DNA of 49,593 nt from MGNI01 sp964353875 (GTDB taxonomy: Bacteria > Chloroflexota > Anaerolineae > Anaerolineales > E44-bin32). Below, piece after piece: positions 1 through 7,892 of the stretch (position 1 is the stretch's first letter; every line of letters begins with the position of its first letter). The notes beneath the pieces are model-generated. The model was given only the letters and a program-made list of their open reading frames with translations, searched no databases and was not told the origin of the DNA. The stretch lies in contig CAYGXU010000012.1 of assembly GCA_964353875.1 (NCBI GenBank), positions 1 through 49,593 of the forward strand, in the 5' to 3' direction. The position numbers and the translations under genes are program-made.

Positions 1-55
1 GGTTGGGGGGATCTCTCCCTGCGTTGAGGGGATCTCTTTGGGGATTGGAGGGATC
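1..55. repeat. Second C-run repeat tract at the other side of the DUF559 domain
   Basis: On the minus strand this tract has recurrent ATCCC(C) units and is read as a Pro/Ile-rich peptide (IPPIPKEIPSTQGEIPPT). It has the same flavour as the 576-615 element, so the DUF559 coding part lies between two related low-complexity tracts. It is cut by the window edge, so its full form cannot be seen. Confidence 0.4.
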
Positions 56-1500
56 GCCTCAACGACCTGAGATACACCCTCAAAGTTCTCTAACACCTCT
101 ATATTGGTGAAGCGCAAAATTCTCAAGCCATATCCTTCCAGGATGCGAGTCCGTTGTTCATCATAGGTCTTTCCTTCTTCGGTGAAGTGTGACTCGCCAT
201 CAATCTCGATCACCAGTTTCAATTGCGCGCAATAGAAATCAACGATGTAATGATCAATCGGGCGTTGCCTCAGTACCCGGTACTTGAATCCGCGCAGGTA
301 GCCATACCATAGCTTCTTCTCAGCAGGCGTCATGTTCTTGCGGAGTTCTCGAGAGCGTTCTACCAGTTTGGGATTATAGGGGAGGTGGAAACCGGTCGTG
401 ACAAGGTTGCGCTCCTGAGCGACAGAAAACAAGTCGGGTTGAGTAGATGGTGGTGGGGGTGATGACAGGAGGACCTCTTCCGGGTCAAAGTTCTCGTCCA
501 CCATGCCCAGCTGCCGCCACTCCTCCACCTGCGCCTTGAAGTTGCTGTGGGCAAGAAGTTTTGCCACCAGCGCGACCCCCCTCTGTCCCCCCTTATCAAT
601 GGGGGATGAAGGGGGATTGGCGAAGCGGTCCAGCGTGATGACATAGTTGGAGTTGATCACGAACTTGGGCTTGTTCCATATTTTCACCAGCTCATTCTCG
701 AACTGGCTGATGAAAGCGATGATCTTGAAGGCGATGTCTTTGAGGGTCTGCAGTTGCTGGATGCGTGTCTCCGTCCACTCGCTCACGCCGGAGAACATGT
801 ACTGGTACATCCACAGATTGAATTGCTCCTCCAGGAACGCTTTGGCGTCCTTGTTGATGAAGTAGTCCACCTCGCTCTGTTTCTCGAAGACGCGTAAGGT
901 GCGCACCAGGATGTCCTCGTTGATCTTTTCCCCGTCCTTCCGCAGAGACTTGAGGATGTCGTCGGTCCTGGTCTTCTTGCCCTTTTCAGAATAGGCCACC
1001 GTGAAGAGGAGCGTGCCGTCCTTGCGTTTCTCCTTGAAGGTATAGACGATGTCGCGCTTTTCGTTGGCCTTCTTGTGCTCCAGCGCGGCAACGTCGAAAA
1101 AGAACTTTCGACCGTCTACCTCCACCTCCATGCCCTTGAACAGGCGGTCGGTCTTGACGTAGTAGAGCATGTGGGTCTTCCAGAACAGCATGACATCCTT
1201 GTCGTCGGTGTAGACCTTCTCGTAGACGTTCTGGTGCAGCGGCGTATAGCGGAAGTAGATCGAACCGCTCTCGCTGAAGTAGCGGTGGAAGAAGTCGTAC
1301 AGCTTCTCGAAGAGCTCATCGCGGAAGCCAGGGAACGGCTTGAGCGCCTCGTTGATGTCCTGCTGAAGCTTGGGGAACACGCCCTCGGTGTAGTAGCAGG
1401 ACTTGATCCGCATCAGGTTGATGTATCCGGATTCGCCCTCGATCTTAGCCCCAACAAACACATCTTGCAGGGCATTGAAAAAATTCTGTTCTCTGTTCAT
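1..1500 (-). CDS. Type III-like site-specific DNA methyltransferase N-terminal region with in-frame DUF559 domain (partial)
   Basis: The reading frame starts at ATG 1500 (a stop codon lies two codons upstream in frame) and stays open for 500 codons to the window edge. Residues 1 to about 300 resemble the long N-terminal region of large type III-like adenine/cytosine-N4 methyltransferases; stretches such as YFRYTPLHQNVYEKVYTDD and MLFWKTHMLYYVKTDRLF are typical as I recall the family. A proline/glycine-rich insert (residues 296-309) is translated from a C-run repeat. After EEWRQLGMVDENFDPEE, where the methylase core would be expected, a DUF559 (Vsr/PD-(D/E)XK-like) domain follows at about residues 373-482, with NMTPAEKKLWYGYLRGFKYR, the acidic core VIEIDGESH and ILRFTNIEVL. 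The methylase catalytic motifs (FxGxG and the (D/N)PPY type) have not appeared before the edge, so whether the methylase resumes is unknown. Predicted role: a restriction-modification component. Confidence 0.75.
   Translation of the reverse strand, partial: MNREQNFFNALQDVFVGAKIEGESGYINLMRIKSCYYTEGVFPKLQQDINEALKPFPGFRDELFEKLYDFFHRYFSESGSIYFRYTPLHQNVYEKVYTDDKDVMLFWKTHMLYYVKTDRLFKGMEVEVDGRKFFFDVAALEHKKANEKRDIVYTFKEKRKDGTLLFTVAYSEKGKKTRTDDILKSLRKDGEKINEDILVRTLRVFEKQSEVDYFINKDAKAFLEEQFNLWMYQYMFSGVSEWTETRIQQLQTLKDIAFKIIAFISQFENELVKIWNKPKFVINSNYVITLDRFANPPSSPIDKGGQRGVALVAKLLAHSNFKAQVEEWRQLGMVDENFDPEEVLLSSPPPPSTQPDLFSVAQERNLVTTGFHLPYNPKLVERSRELRKNMTPAEKKLWYGYLRGFKYRVLRQRPIDHYIVDFYCAQLKLVIEIDGESHFTEEGKTYDEQRTRILEGYGLRILRFTNIEVLENFEGVSQVVEAIPPIPKEIPSTQGEIPPT
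576..615. repeat. C-run/G-run imperfect palindrome inside the methyltransferase gene
   Basis: On the plus strand the order is CCCCCC (576-581), 5 bases, CCCCCC (587-592), 8 bases, GGGGG (601-605), 5 bases, GGGGG (611-615). The evenly spaced runs can fold into a hairpin. The element is in frame and is read as the peptide PPSSPIDKGGQRGV. It resembles small C-run repeats found scattered in many bacterial genomes; that resemblance is from memory. Confidence 0.6.
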
Positions 1501-1549
1501 TACTTACCCTTCACACTTGCTAGAGACGATCTCGCCGTGGTTCGCAGAC

Positions 1550-1574
1550 AGGCGTCTGAGTTTCTCAGGCGCCT
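1550..1574 (-). terminator. Hairpin downstream of the mutase gene, possible transcript end
   Basis: The arms AGGCGTCTGAG (1550-1560) and CTCAGGCGCCT (1564-1574) pair over 11 positions with one G-U pair and a 3-base loop. The hairpin lies about 70 bases past the stop of the minus-strand mutase gene and about 50 bases before the methyltransferase start. No T-run follows on the minus strand, so an intrinsic terminator is uncertain; it could instead be a 3'-end stabilising stem. Confidence 0.4.
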
Positions 1575-1643
1575 AACTGACCGGGCTCCTGATGCAGTGT
1601 GTAGGGGGCATGGCCGTGTACTCCGACGAAGGTCTGTCAGAGG

Positions 1644-3323
1644 TTAAATCCAGGTCGGCTCCTCGTAGGTTCCAAAGACTTCCTTCAGCACGATGATGAT
1701 TTCTCCTAGAGTGGTATAGACGCGAACAGCATCAAGGATATGCGGCATGAGATTTTCCGTGCCTTGGGCGGCAATCCGGAGCCGGTCCAGGGCTTGCCCT
1801 ACGGCAGCGTTGTCACGTGTACGTCGTACTTCTGCAAGCCGTTCGCTCTGCCTTTTGAAGCCGTCCGGATCCATTGCAAGCAGTGGGATGGCAACTTCTC
1901 TCTCGTCGGAGTAGGCGTTGACGCCAACGGTGAAACGTTGCTTCTTATCAAGCTCCCTTTGGTATCGGTATGCAGAATCGGAAATCTCGCGTTGGAAGAA
2001 ACCGGCATTAATTGCCGGCAGAACCCCGCCCAAATCATCAATTTGCTTGAAATAATGACGGACCTGGGATTCCATGCGATTCGTCATCGCCTCGACGAAG
2101 AAAGATCCTCCAAGGGGATCGATCGTGTTAGCGACGCCGGATTCTTCGTTGATGACCTGCTGCGTGCGTAAGGCAACGGTGGCAGCGTGCTCCGATGGCA
2201 ATGCCAAAGCCTCATCCATCGAGTTGGTATGTAGAGATTGAGTTCCACCGAGCACGGCAGCCAAAGCCTGGATGGCGACACGGACGATGTTGATCTCCGG
2301 TTGTTGCGCCGTCAGGCTCACACCAGCAGTCTGGGTATGGAAGCGCAAGAGGCAGGAGCGCTCATCCTTGGCAGCGAACGTATCACGCATCTCATGCGCC
2401 CAAATACGACGTGCGGCGCGATATTTGGCGATCTCCTCGAAGAAATCGTTGTGGGCATTGAAGAAGAAAGAGAGGCGAGGAGCGAAAGCATCGATATCCA
2501 GGCCACGCTCGAGCGCCCACCTGACATACTCCATGCCATCCGCTAAGGTAAAAGCCAACTCTTGAGCGGCGGTCGCGCCTGCCTCACGAATATGATAACC
2601 CGAGATGGAGATGGTATTCCATTGCGGCAGGACCTGGCTTCCATATTCAATGGTGTCTGTTACTAGGCGCATGGAGGGCAGAGGCGGGAAGATATACTCT
2701 TTTTGGGCGATATACTCCTTGAGGATGTCATTTTGGATTGTGCCACGCAGCTGCTCTGGTCGAACTCCGTATTTCTCGGCAGTGGCGATATACATGGCCC
2801 AAATCACCGCCGCCGGAGAATTGATAGTCATGCTGGTGGAAACCTCGTCTAAGGGAATACCATCAAGCAAGATTTCCATATCTTTCAGTGAGGAAACGGC
2901 GACACCGCATTTACCGAATTCTCCTTGAGCTTCAGGTGAATCGCTATCGTAACCCATTAGGGTGGGCAGGTCGAAGGCGGTGGAAAGCCCGGTCTGACCT
3001 TGCTCTAAGAGATATTTAAAACGCGCATTGGTCTCCTCGGCAGTCCCAAAACCGGCGAACATGCGCATGGTCCAAGTCTTCCCGCGGTACATGGTCGGAT
3101 GGATCCCGCGGGTGTAGGGGAACTCTCCAGGGAGGCCAAGATCATGTTGATAGTCCAAATCACCGATATCCAATGGGGTGTAAAGACGTTCAATCGGTTC
3201 GGAAGAGGTAGTGATGAAGGCCTCTTTCTGTTCTTTGAAATTGGTTAGCGATTGTTGAAGAGTGGTTGCTTCCCAGCGCTGCATGGCTTGCCTGAGTAGT
3301 TCTAACTTGGCCTGATCGAACAT
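1644..3323 (-). CDS. Acyl-CoA mutase large subunit, isobutyryl-CoA mutase type
   Basis: A 559-residue coenzyme B12-dependent acyl-CoA mutase large subunit (TIM-barrel part only). Conserved family blocks include TIQNDILKEYIAQKEYIF and SISGYHIREAGAT with the catalytic His244. The residues that set substrate in this family are Phe89 (in RMFAGFG) and Gln207 (in IAQKEY). Methylmalonyl-CoA mutase has Tyr89 and Arg207 there, while isobutyryl-CoA mutase has Phe and Gln. The protein should therefore interconvert isobutyryl-CoA and butyryl-CoA rather than use methylmalonyl-CoA. No cobalamin-binding domain (DxHxxG) is present, so it needs a separate small subunit, which is not in this window. The start is supported by AGGAG about 6 bases upstream and a TATAAT box at 3356-3351. 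The earlier label methylmalonyl-CoA mutase would be the usual automatic annotation. Confidence 0.9.
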   Translation of the reverse strand: MFDQAKLELLRQAMQRWEATTLQQSLTNFKEQKEAFITTSSEPIERLYTPLDIGDLDYQHDLGLPGEFPYTRGIHPTMYRGKTWTMRMFAGFGTAEETNARFKYLLEQGQTGLSTAFDLPTLMGYDSDSPEAQGEFGKCGVAVSSLKDMEILLDGIPLDEVSTSMTINSPAAVIWAMYIATAEKYGVRPEQLRGTIQNDILKEYIAQKEYIFPPLPSMRLVTDTIEYGSQVLPQWNTISISGYHIREAGATAAQELAFTLADGMEYVRWALERGLDIDAFAPRLSFFFNAHNDFFEEIAKYRAARRIWAHEMRDTFAAKDERSCLLRFHTQTAGVSLTAQQPEINIVRVAIQALAAVLGGTQSLHTNSMDEALALPSEHAATVALRTQQVINEESGVANTIDPLGGSFFVEAMTNRMESQVRHYFKQIDDLGGVLPAINAGFFQREISDSAYRYQRELDKKQRFTVGVNAYSDEREVAIPLLAMDPDGFKRQSERLAEVRRTRDNAAVGQALDRLRIAAQGTENLMPHILDAVRVYTTLGEIIIVLKEVFGTYEEPTWI

Positions 3324-3664
3324 GGCACTCTCCTATGAATTCTGGTTGAGATTATAGCATGCGTGTTCGAAACGCTCCCAGTGCATGAATGAAAATATGG
3401 GATGGTTTGAAAGATGGCCGGCGAGATAAGCATATTTCTGCTGCTAAGATCGTCTGCAGGGAACCCAAGCATCATTGATCTTTGTTTTGATCCATAACCT
3501 TCGAAGCAATCCCCCTCTTTCTTGCTAGTGTTTCGAAGAAGTTATATCCAATTTTCGACCTGAGGACTGTCCTCATTCGGTTGAATAGAGCCAGGTTGGA
3601 TGATTGCCAATCTATACCCGGTTGATTGTTTCCTGCTCTGGTCAGAACATAGGGGAGTGGGTAT
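3324..3664. other. Intergenic region between epimerase and mutase genes
   Basis: This stretch of 341 bases holds the mutase promoter at its low-coordinate end. A minus-strand open frame (3472-3741) runs through it but overlaps the epimerase gene, lacks family resemblance and has no convincing ribosome site. I see no RNA gene. Confidence 0.5.
3351..3356 (-). promoter_or_regulatory. -10 box (extended TGCTATAAT) of the isobutyryl-CoA mutase-type gene
   Basis: On the minus strand TGCTATAAT ends 27 bases before the start codon, giving a short leader that contains the AGGAG ribosome site. The TG extension fits an extended -10 promoter; I see no good -35 hexamer at the usual spacing. The mutase gene is therefore probably transcribed separately from the epimerase gene upstream. 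Confidence 0.5.
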
Positions 3665-4075
3665 TCACTTCTTCGTCTCACACAGTTCGACAAGTACACC
3701 CTGTGCGCTTTGTGGATGGATGAAGGCGACGCGTTTTCCATCCGAACCCATGACCGGCTCTGGGTTGATGAGGCGAATCTGATGCGCCTTAAGTTGCTTC
3801 AGGGCTGCGTCCAGATCCTCCACTTCAAGACAAATATGATGCATCCCGGGTCCACGCTTGCGCAGAAACTGTGCCAATCCGCTGGTCTCATTGGTGGGTT
3901 TGACCAATTCCAGTTCCCCCGCTGAAGTATGCAAGCTGGTAACGATGGATTCCTGTTCGCTGATCTCCTCGACGGAACCCATCTCCAGGCCGAGAGCATC
4001 GCGCCAGAATCTAAGCGCCTGATCGATATCTTCGATCAGGATGGCAACATGGTGGATTCGTTTTACGATTGGCAT
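3665..4075 (-). CDS. mce: Methylmalonyl-CoA epimerase
   Basis: A 136-residue member of the vicinal oxygen chelate (glyoxalase) fold with two beta-alpha-beta-beta-beta units. It begins IVKRIHHVAILIEDIDQAL and has GMHHICLEVEDLDAAL at the start of the second unit. Likely metal ligands are His9, His80 and Glu130, matching the family pattern. It would interconvert (S)- and (R)-methylmalonyl-CoA between propionyl-CoA carboxylase and methylmalonyl-CoA mutase, whose genes lie at 7893-14643. GAGG sits 6 bases before ATG. It follows the membrane-protein gene by 66 bases on the same strand. Length is normal for the family. Confidence 0.92.
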   Translation of the reverse strand: MPIVKRIHHVAILIEDIDQALRFWRDALGLEMGSVEEISEQESIVTSLHTSAGELELVKPTNETSGLAQFLRKRGPGMHHICLEVEDLDAALKQLKAHQIRLINPEPVMGSDGKRVAFIHPQSAQGVLVELCETKK

Positions 4076-4141
4076 AAGAACCTCAAGTCGGTAATACGCA
4101 CTCTTTGTAAGCGGATCGCAAAAAATCTCAAAATTCAGACA

Positions 4142-4822
4142 TTACCGATCAAGATTTACGCTTGATCGCTGGTTGCTCCTCTCCCATAACCATCCGGTCA
4201 AGGGCGGCACCCAACATAGGTTAGAAACGATGGTTTCAAGGGCGGTCAAAACCTGGGTTGAAGGGCTGAAACCGAGGCTGCGTTCCAGGAGGAGACCGAT
4301 GGGGACAGCAAAAATGATCACCAATCCTGAGACCATCACCGGATGCCGAAAGTAGGCGGAAAATGCCTTCCTCCATGACTTTGAGTCCCGCCGAAGCAAA
4401 ATCAGGCCGGAAAGATTGCCTCCAATTTGGTCGGACATGGCGTAGAAATAGGGGATATAGAAGCCTTGCACACCATAAACATCGACGCCTAAAGCTCGGC
4501 TGATCCAGTCGATCCACCATGGGATGGTCATCCCGATCAATTTCCCCCAGCCATAGACCTCCGCCATTCCAATTTGGGCACGGCGCATGCGTTGCCGAAG
4601 CGCGAATAAACCCTCCAGAAGGCTCTCGCCCTCGCCGGAAAACGTGCGTACCAGCCATTGGCCGACTGGACTGCGTTGAAAACCGAGCATGTCCAGGAGA
4701 AGACCAAGGATGATCCCGCCTAAATACCCAAAGAGGGTATAACGGATCAATTCGCCGAATTCCTCGTCCCTCTCCTCTTCCTCTCCGTCATTCAGGAGAA
4801 TGGATTCATCCTTTTCTAAGGG
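4142..4822 (-). CDS. Membrane protein of unknown function
   Basis: I do not recognise a family. The protein of about 226 residues starts with an acidic stretch (LNDGEEEERDEE), followed by a glycine/leucine-rich membrane segment (IRYTLFGYLGGIILGLLLDM), a charged middle part, and two further hydrophobic segments (VMVSGLVIIFAVPIGLLL; a weaker one near LCWVPPLTGWLWE). Two starts are possible: ATG 4864, overlapping the upstream hydrolase gene by 22 bases, or ATG 4822, which avoids the overlap. Neither has a strong ribosome site; I prefer 4822. The close spacing to the hydrolase upstream and epimerase downstream suggests co-transcription. Confidence 0.65.
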   Translation of the reverse strand, partial: PLEKDESILLNDGEEEERDEEFGELIRYTLFGYLGGIILGLLLDMLGFQRSPVGQWLVRTFSGEGESLLEGLFALRQRMRRAQIGMAEVYGWGKLIGMTIPWWIDWISRALGVDVYGVQGFYIPYFYAMSDQIGGNLSGLILLRRDSKSWRKAFSAYFRHPVMVSGLVIIFAVPIGLLLERSLGFSPSTQVLTALETIVSNLCWVPPLTGWLWERSNQRSSVNLDR

Positions 4823-4842
4823 CATTGAAGTTGCCTGGCGAG

Positions 4843-5673
4843 TTAGAGGCGTTTCTCCATCCAATCCAGCAGGAATTGAAAGACCTGATCCTTCTCAGGC
4901 TCGTTGTGAATTTCGTGGTAGCAACCATCCCAGATCTTGAGCGTACAACGATCCCCAGCCTTCTCAGCAAACTCACGACTGGCCTGCGGAGAAGTGATGC
5001 GGTCAACGCCGCCATGCATTAAAAGAAGGGGAAAGGGGAAATCCGCGGCTCGCTCCATTAGAGCTGATCCTGTTTCCAACATATCGATCCCCAGGCGAGC
5101 GGAGAGACGATCATGCACCAGGGGATCCGTATTGTATGCCTCGACGACATTGGGATCACGCGAGAGAGCCGGGCGTTCAATCTCGTTTGCCATGGAAAAC
5201 GTCGGCAATAGGCGGCTCATCACTTTTCCCAAGGTGATTTTCCAGGCTGGGGGTTCAAAGCCAGGGCGCAAAAGAGGCCCGGTAGCAATAACGCCTGCCA
5301 GCTTTATTGAAGTCGTGTATGGATAGTCGAGAACCAGCGTTCCACCAAGGCTATGTCCATAGAGGAAGAGGGGCAGGTCAGGATGCCTCTGGCTTGCTTG
5401 GTTAAGAAACAGCGAAATATCCTTCTCGAAAACCTTCATGCTCTCTACATGACCTCGCTGTCCCTCTGATTTCCCATGCCCTGGAAGGTCAAAGGCGAGA
5501 AGAGCGTAATGGTGACGTGTGAGAAAATTGCCCAGATGAGCATAACGTCCGCTGTGCTCTCCCAATCCATGGATGAGACAAACAACTGCTTTGCTCTTTC
5601 CTTCGGGTTCCCAAGCCTGGGCATATAATTTCAGTCCATCCTCGGGTAATAGTTCAAAATCTTCGTGTTTCAT
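4843..5673 (-). CDS. Alpha/beta hydrolase, monoacylglycerol lipase/lysophospholipase type
   Basis: A cytosolic alpha/beta hydrolase of the serine-aminopeptidase-like (Hydrolase_4) group. It has the oxyanion-hole block CLIHGLGEHSGRYAHL, the nucleophile elbow YGHSLGGTLVL (Ser of GHSLGG), an acid in LLMHGGVDRITSP and the terminal His in GCYHEIHNE. Such enzymes hydrolyse monoacylglycerols or lysolipids; the substrate here is not shown by the sequence. The open frame extends 12 codons further up, but ATG 5673 is preceded by AAGGA at proper spacing, so I take that start (276 residues). Confidence 0.85.
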   Translation of the reverse strand: MKHEDFELLPEDGLKLYAQAWEPEGKSKAVVCLIHGLGEHSGRYAHLGNFLTRHHYALLAFDLPGHGKSEGQRGHVESMKVFEKDISLFLNQASQRHPDLPLFLYGHSLGGTLVLDYPYTTSIKLAGVIATGPLLRPGFEPPAWKITLGKVMSRLLPTFSMANEIERPALSRDPNVVEAYNTDPLVHDRLSARLGIDMLETGSALMERAADFPFPLLLMHGGVDRITSPQASREFAEKAGDRCTLKIWDGCYHEIHNEPEKDQVFQFLLDWMEKRL

Positions 5674-5845
5674 CGTTATTTTCCATCCTTTTTCTTTGAT
5701 AATTTTCATGTAGTTGTTGTCGGGCTTCCGTGTAAAGCAGAATGCTTTAATATAACTTGGGGTAAATGGGTTATTTTTCTACAAGATGAACCATCAATCA
5801 CGAAACCATCTCCACCTCAGCGTTTTATTGATTGCATCATGGTGG

Positions 5846-6439
5846 TTAATTTGACTTGTTCTTCCTCTTGAAGATCGCGATAGGCAGCAGAATCATAGTA
5901 GCGAGAGGCCAAACCCAGGCCAGGTCGCCGGGGCCTCCAGGACCAGTACAGGGCTCCAGATTTCGGATGCGGATCAGCCGGTAGTTGAAGGTGGCCTGAT
6001 CGAGCTCCTTATCCGAATATAGATAAGGGTTTATCCCGGCCATTCGAGCTGCAAAACCGCTGCCAATTAGAACCTGTCGCAATATTGGGATGCGATGAAC
6101 TGGATCTACGACTTCCTCAGCGATGCCGCTCCACCAGCCGTCGGGGAGCCATACTTCGACCTCCGGGGAGGCAAGGATGTTTCGGTACCAGTCAGATTTT
6201 TTGCCAAATCCTGCCGTACAGTAAATATCTCCATTGAGAATGGCATAGTTGGCAGGTGTGCGGAGTTTTCTGCCCGTCATTCGACCCCTGTGGGTAATGA
6301 CCATGATCCTGCCGCTCACCTGGGGCGAGAAGTTGACCCAGGAGCCTAAACCTAGGCGCCAGAGAAGCAACATGAAATGGTTAAAAAATTTAAAAAGCTG
6401 ACGCAGAACATCCTCTCGCGTCGGATATTCATTTCTCAT
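5846..6439 (-). CDS. Deazaflavin (F420)-dependent nitroreductase-family protein
   Basis: A protein of 197 residues with the DUF385/Ddn-like signature: VITHRGRMTGRKLRTPANY followed by YCTAGFGKKSDWYRNILAS and an EVWLPDGWW strand. Family members are split-barrel proteins that bind coenzyme F420 (some FMN or heme) and reduce quinones or nitro compounds. The N terminus carries a hydrophobic helix (FFNHFMLLLWRLGLGSWV), and the C terminus ends with another hydrophobic segment and a basic tail (FKRKNKSN), suggesting membrane association. ATG 6439 has AGGGGATG upstream; ATG 6445 would sit on top of that site. Whether this organism makes F420 cannot be judged here. Confidence 0.8.
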   Translation of the reverse strand: MRNEYPTREDVLRQLFKFFNHFMLLLWRLGLGSWVNFSPQVSGRIMVITHRGRMTGRKLRTPANYAILNGDIYCTAGFGKKSDWYRNILASPEVEVWLPDGWWSGIAEEVVDPVHRIPILRQVLIGSGFAARMAGINPYLYSDKELDQATFNYRLIRIRNLEPCTGPGGPGDLAWVWPLATMILLPIAIFKRKNKSN

Positions 6440-6483
6440 CTTCATCCCCTATTCAATGTCGTTGAACATATTCGGATATTCTC

Positions 6484-7428
6484 TTATGGAGCGATTCCGC
6501 CTGGAAAGGTTTCTATTGCTATTCTACGTCGCTGCAATTCATTTGCATACTTCTGGCCGAGAACGTCGGCATGCTCCGCTGCCCAATTGGATAGTCTTAT
6601 CAAGCCTGTTGGCGCTGCATTCACATATAGTAGATTGGCCATTAACCCTTCCACTTCCGACCAGGTGATAAAAATATCCCCCATCAATTTTCCGATCAGG
6701 ACACCCATAGTATACGCAACCCTGGGGGGGAACGGAAGGATGAGTCGATTTCTTCCGATGATTGTGCCAATCGTTTGTACAAGCTCTCGAAAGGTGAAGG
6801 TTTCAGGGCCGATGGCATTCAGGATGACATTTTCTTCTTTGGCGCCATGTTCCACAGCGAGACGGGCGAGGTCATCGACATAAATCGGTTGCAGCCGGTA
6901 CCCGCCGTCGCCGAAAATGCCAAAGATGGGGAATCGGCGCAAAGTCCATGCAATGTTATTGATAAGGATATCTTCCTTGCCGAAAAGGACAGTGGGTCTG
7001 AGGATGGCATAGGATAGTCCAGACTCCTGGAGGATGCGTTCAATGACGGCTTTGCCGTGGAAATACTCCAGTGGCGAGTCCTCGGAAGGGTTGGTGATGC
7101 TGATATGCACAATCCTTTTCACGCCCGCTGCTTTTGCAGCAGCAAACAACGTCTGTGTATTCTGCACCGCGAGCCCATGACTGAAGGAGCCATAGTTGAA
7201 TCGGACCCAATAGGTGTTGTAGAGGACATCTACACCATGCAAATTCTCTATCAGCTTTTCTGGTGCATCAAAGCAGAAGGGATAGGCCTGCACCCGATCG
7301 CCGAAGGGATTCTCTTTGCTGAGCGAATTAGTCAGGGTGATGACTTGCTCCCCAGCTTCTAGCAAGCGCCAGGTGATATATCTTCCCGAGTAGCCAAAAG
7401 CTCCCGTGACAGCATTTAGACGCCCCAT
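6484..7428 (-). CDS. NAD(P)-binding NmrA/NDUFA9-like short-chain dehydrogenase family protein
   Basis: A 314-residue atypical extended SDR. The nucleotide-binding glycine motif is TGAFGYSG at residues 8-15, followed by a Rossmann fold with VDVLYNTYW, GVKRIVHISI and SYAILRPTVLFG. It lacks the classical YxxxK arrangement of active epimerases (EYFHGKAVIERIL occupies the site), as in NDUFA9-like or NAD(P)H-binding proteins. Function could be quinone or lipid related, or NAD(P)H sensing; I cannot tell. GAGGATG lies 10 bases before the ATG. It ends 44 bases before the deazaflavin oxidoreductase gene, so the two are probably co-transcribed. Confidence 0.8.
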   Translation of the reverse strand: MGRLNAVTGAFGYSGRYITWRLLEAGEQVITLTNSLSKENPFGDRVQAYPFCFDAPEKLIENLHGVDVLYNTYWVRFNYGSFSHGLAVQNTQTLFAAAKAAGVKRIVHISITNPSEDSPLEYFHGKAVIERILQESGLSYAILRPTVLFGKEDILINNIAWTLRRFPIFGIFGDGGYRLQPIYVDDLARLAVEHGAKEENVILNAIGPETFTFRELVQTIGTIIGRNRLILPFPPRVAYTMGVLIGKLMGDIFITWSEVEGLMANLLYVNAAPTGLIRLSNWAAEHADVLGQKYANELQRRRIAIETFPGGIAP

Positions 7429-7892
7429 GCTCGGTTTTCATCCTCGCAAAGTTCTTTGTGTAATCAGCTCTTTCATCCCGATCACCTTCGTGCAGAGCTC
7501 GGGGCATTTCCATTGAACAATTCTGTTGTCCCTCGAGTTCTTCGTCTATTTAATTATAACGGACTAAGTTCTGATGCTCTGCAAGGATCATTAAGGGGAG
7601 CGATAATCGAGATGAAGACGCGGCTCCACACCGCCGTTATCGCGACCAGTTCGATTTGCCATATTCTCTGATTTTAATCCAGATCGCAGAGAAGTATGAG
7701 TCTCAAACGTTGTGATCAAAATCATAAAACGATCTGTTTCGCATAAAGATGCAGCGCGCCCAATCTAAGTGGAATGAGTGCTTGAAGGGATTAAGTTGGT
7801 TATTGGTGCATAAGCCTGTGCTGATTTATGTGTGCTAATGGTATGGAAATCATGGGTACCGGAGAGTGAAGGCGAAATTCGCTATCCAACCA
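7429..7892. other. Intergenic region between the SDR gene and the methylmalonyl-CoA mutase gene
   Basis: This stretch has 464 bases and no convincing gene. A TATAAT box on the minus strand (7558-7553) could serve the SDR gene with a leader of roughly 120 bases; no clear -35 element accompanies it. The part at 7672-7892 is AT-richer and holds the 3' end of the large carboxylase/mutase operon. I see no hairpin with a T-run there. Confidence 0.4.

Noticed and set aside
1075..1647. 190-codon plus-strand frame opposite the methyltransferase gene
   Set aside because: It is the mirror of the well-supported minus-strand methyltransferase frame and has no family resemblance.
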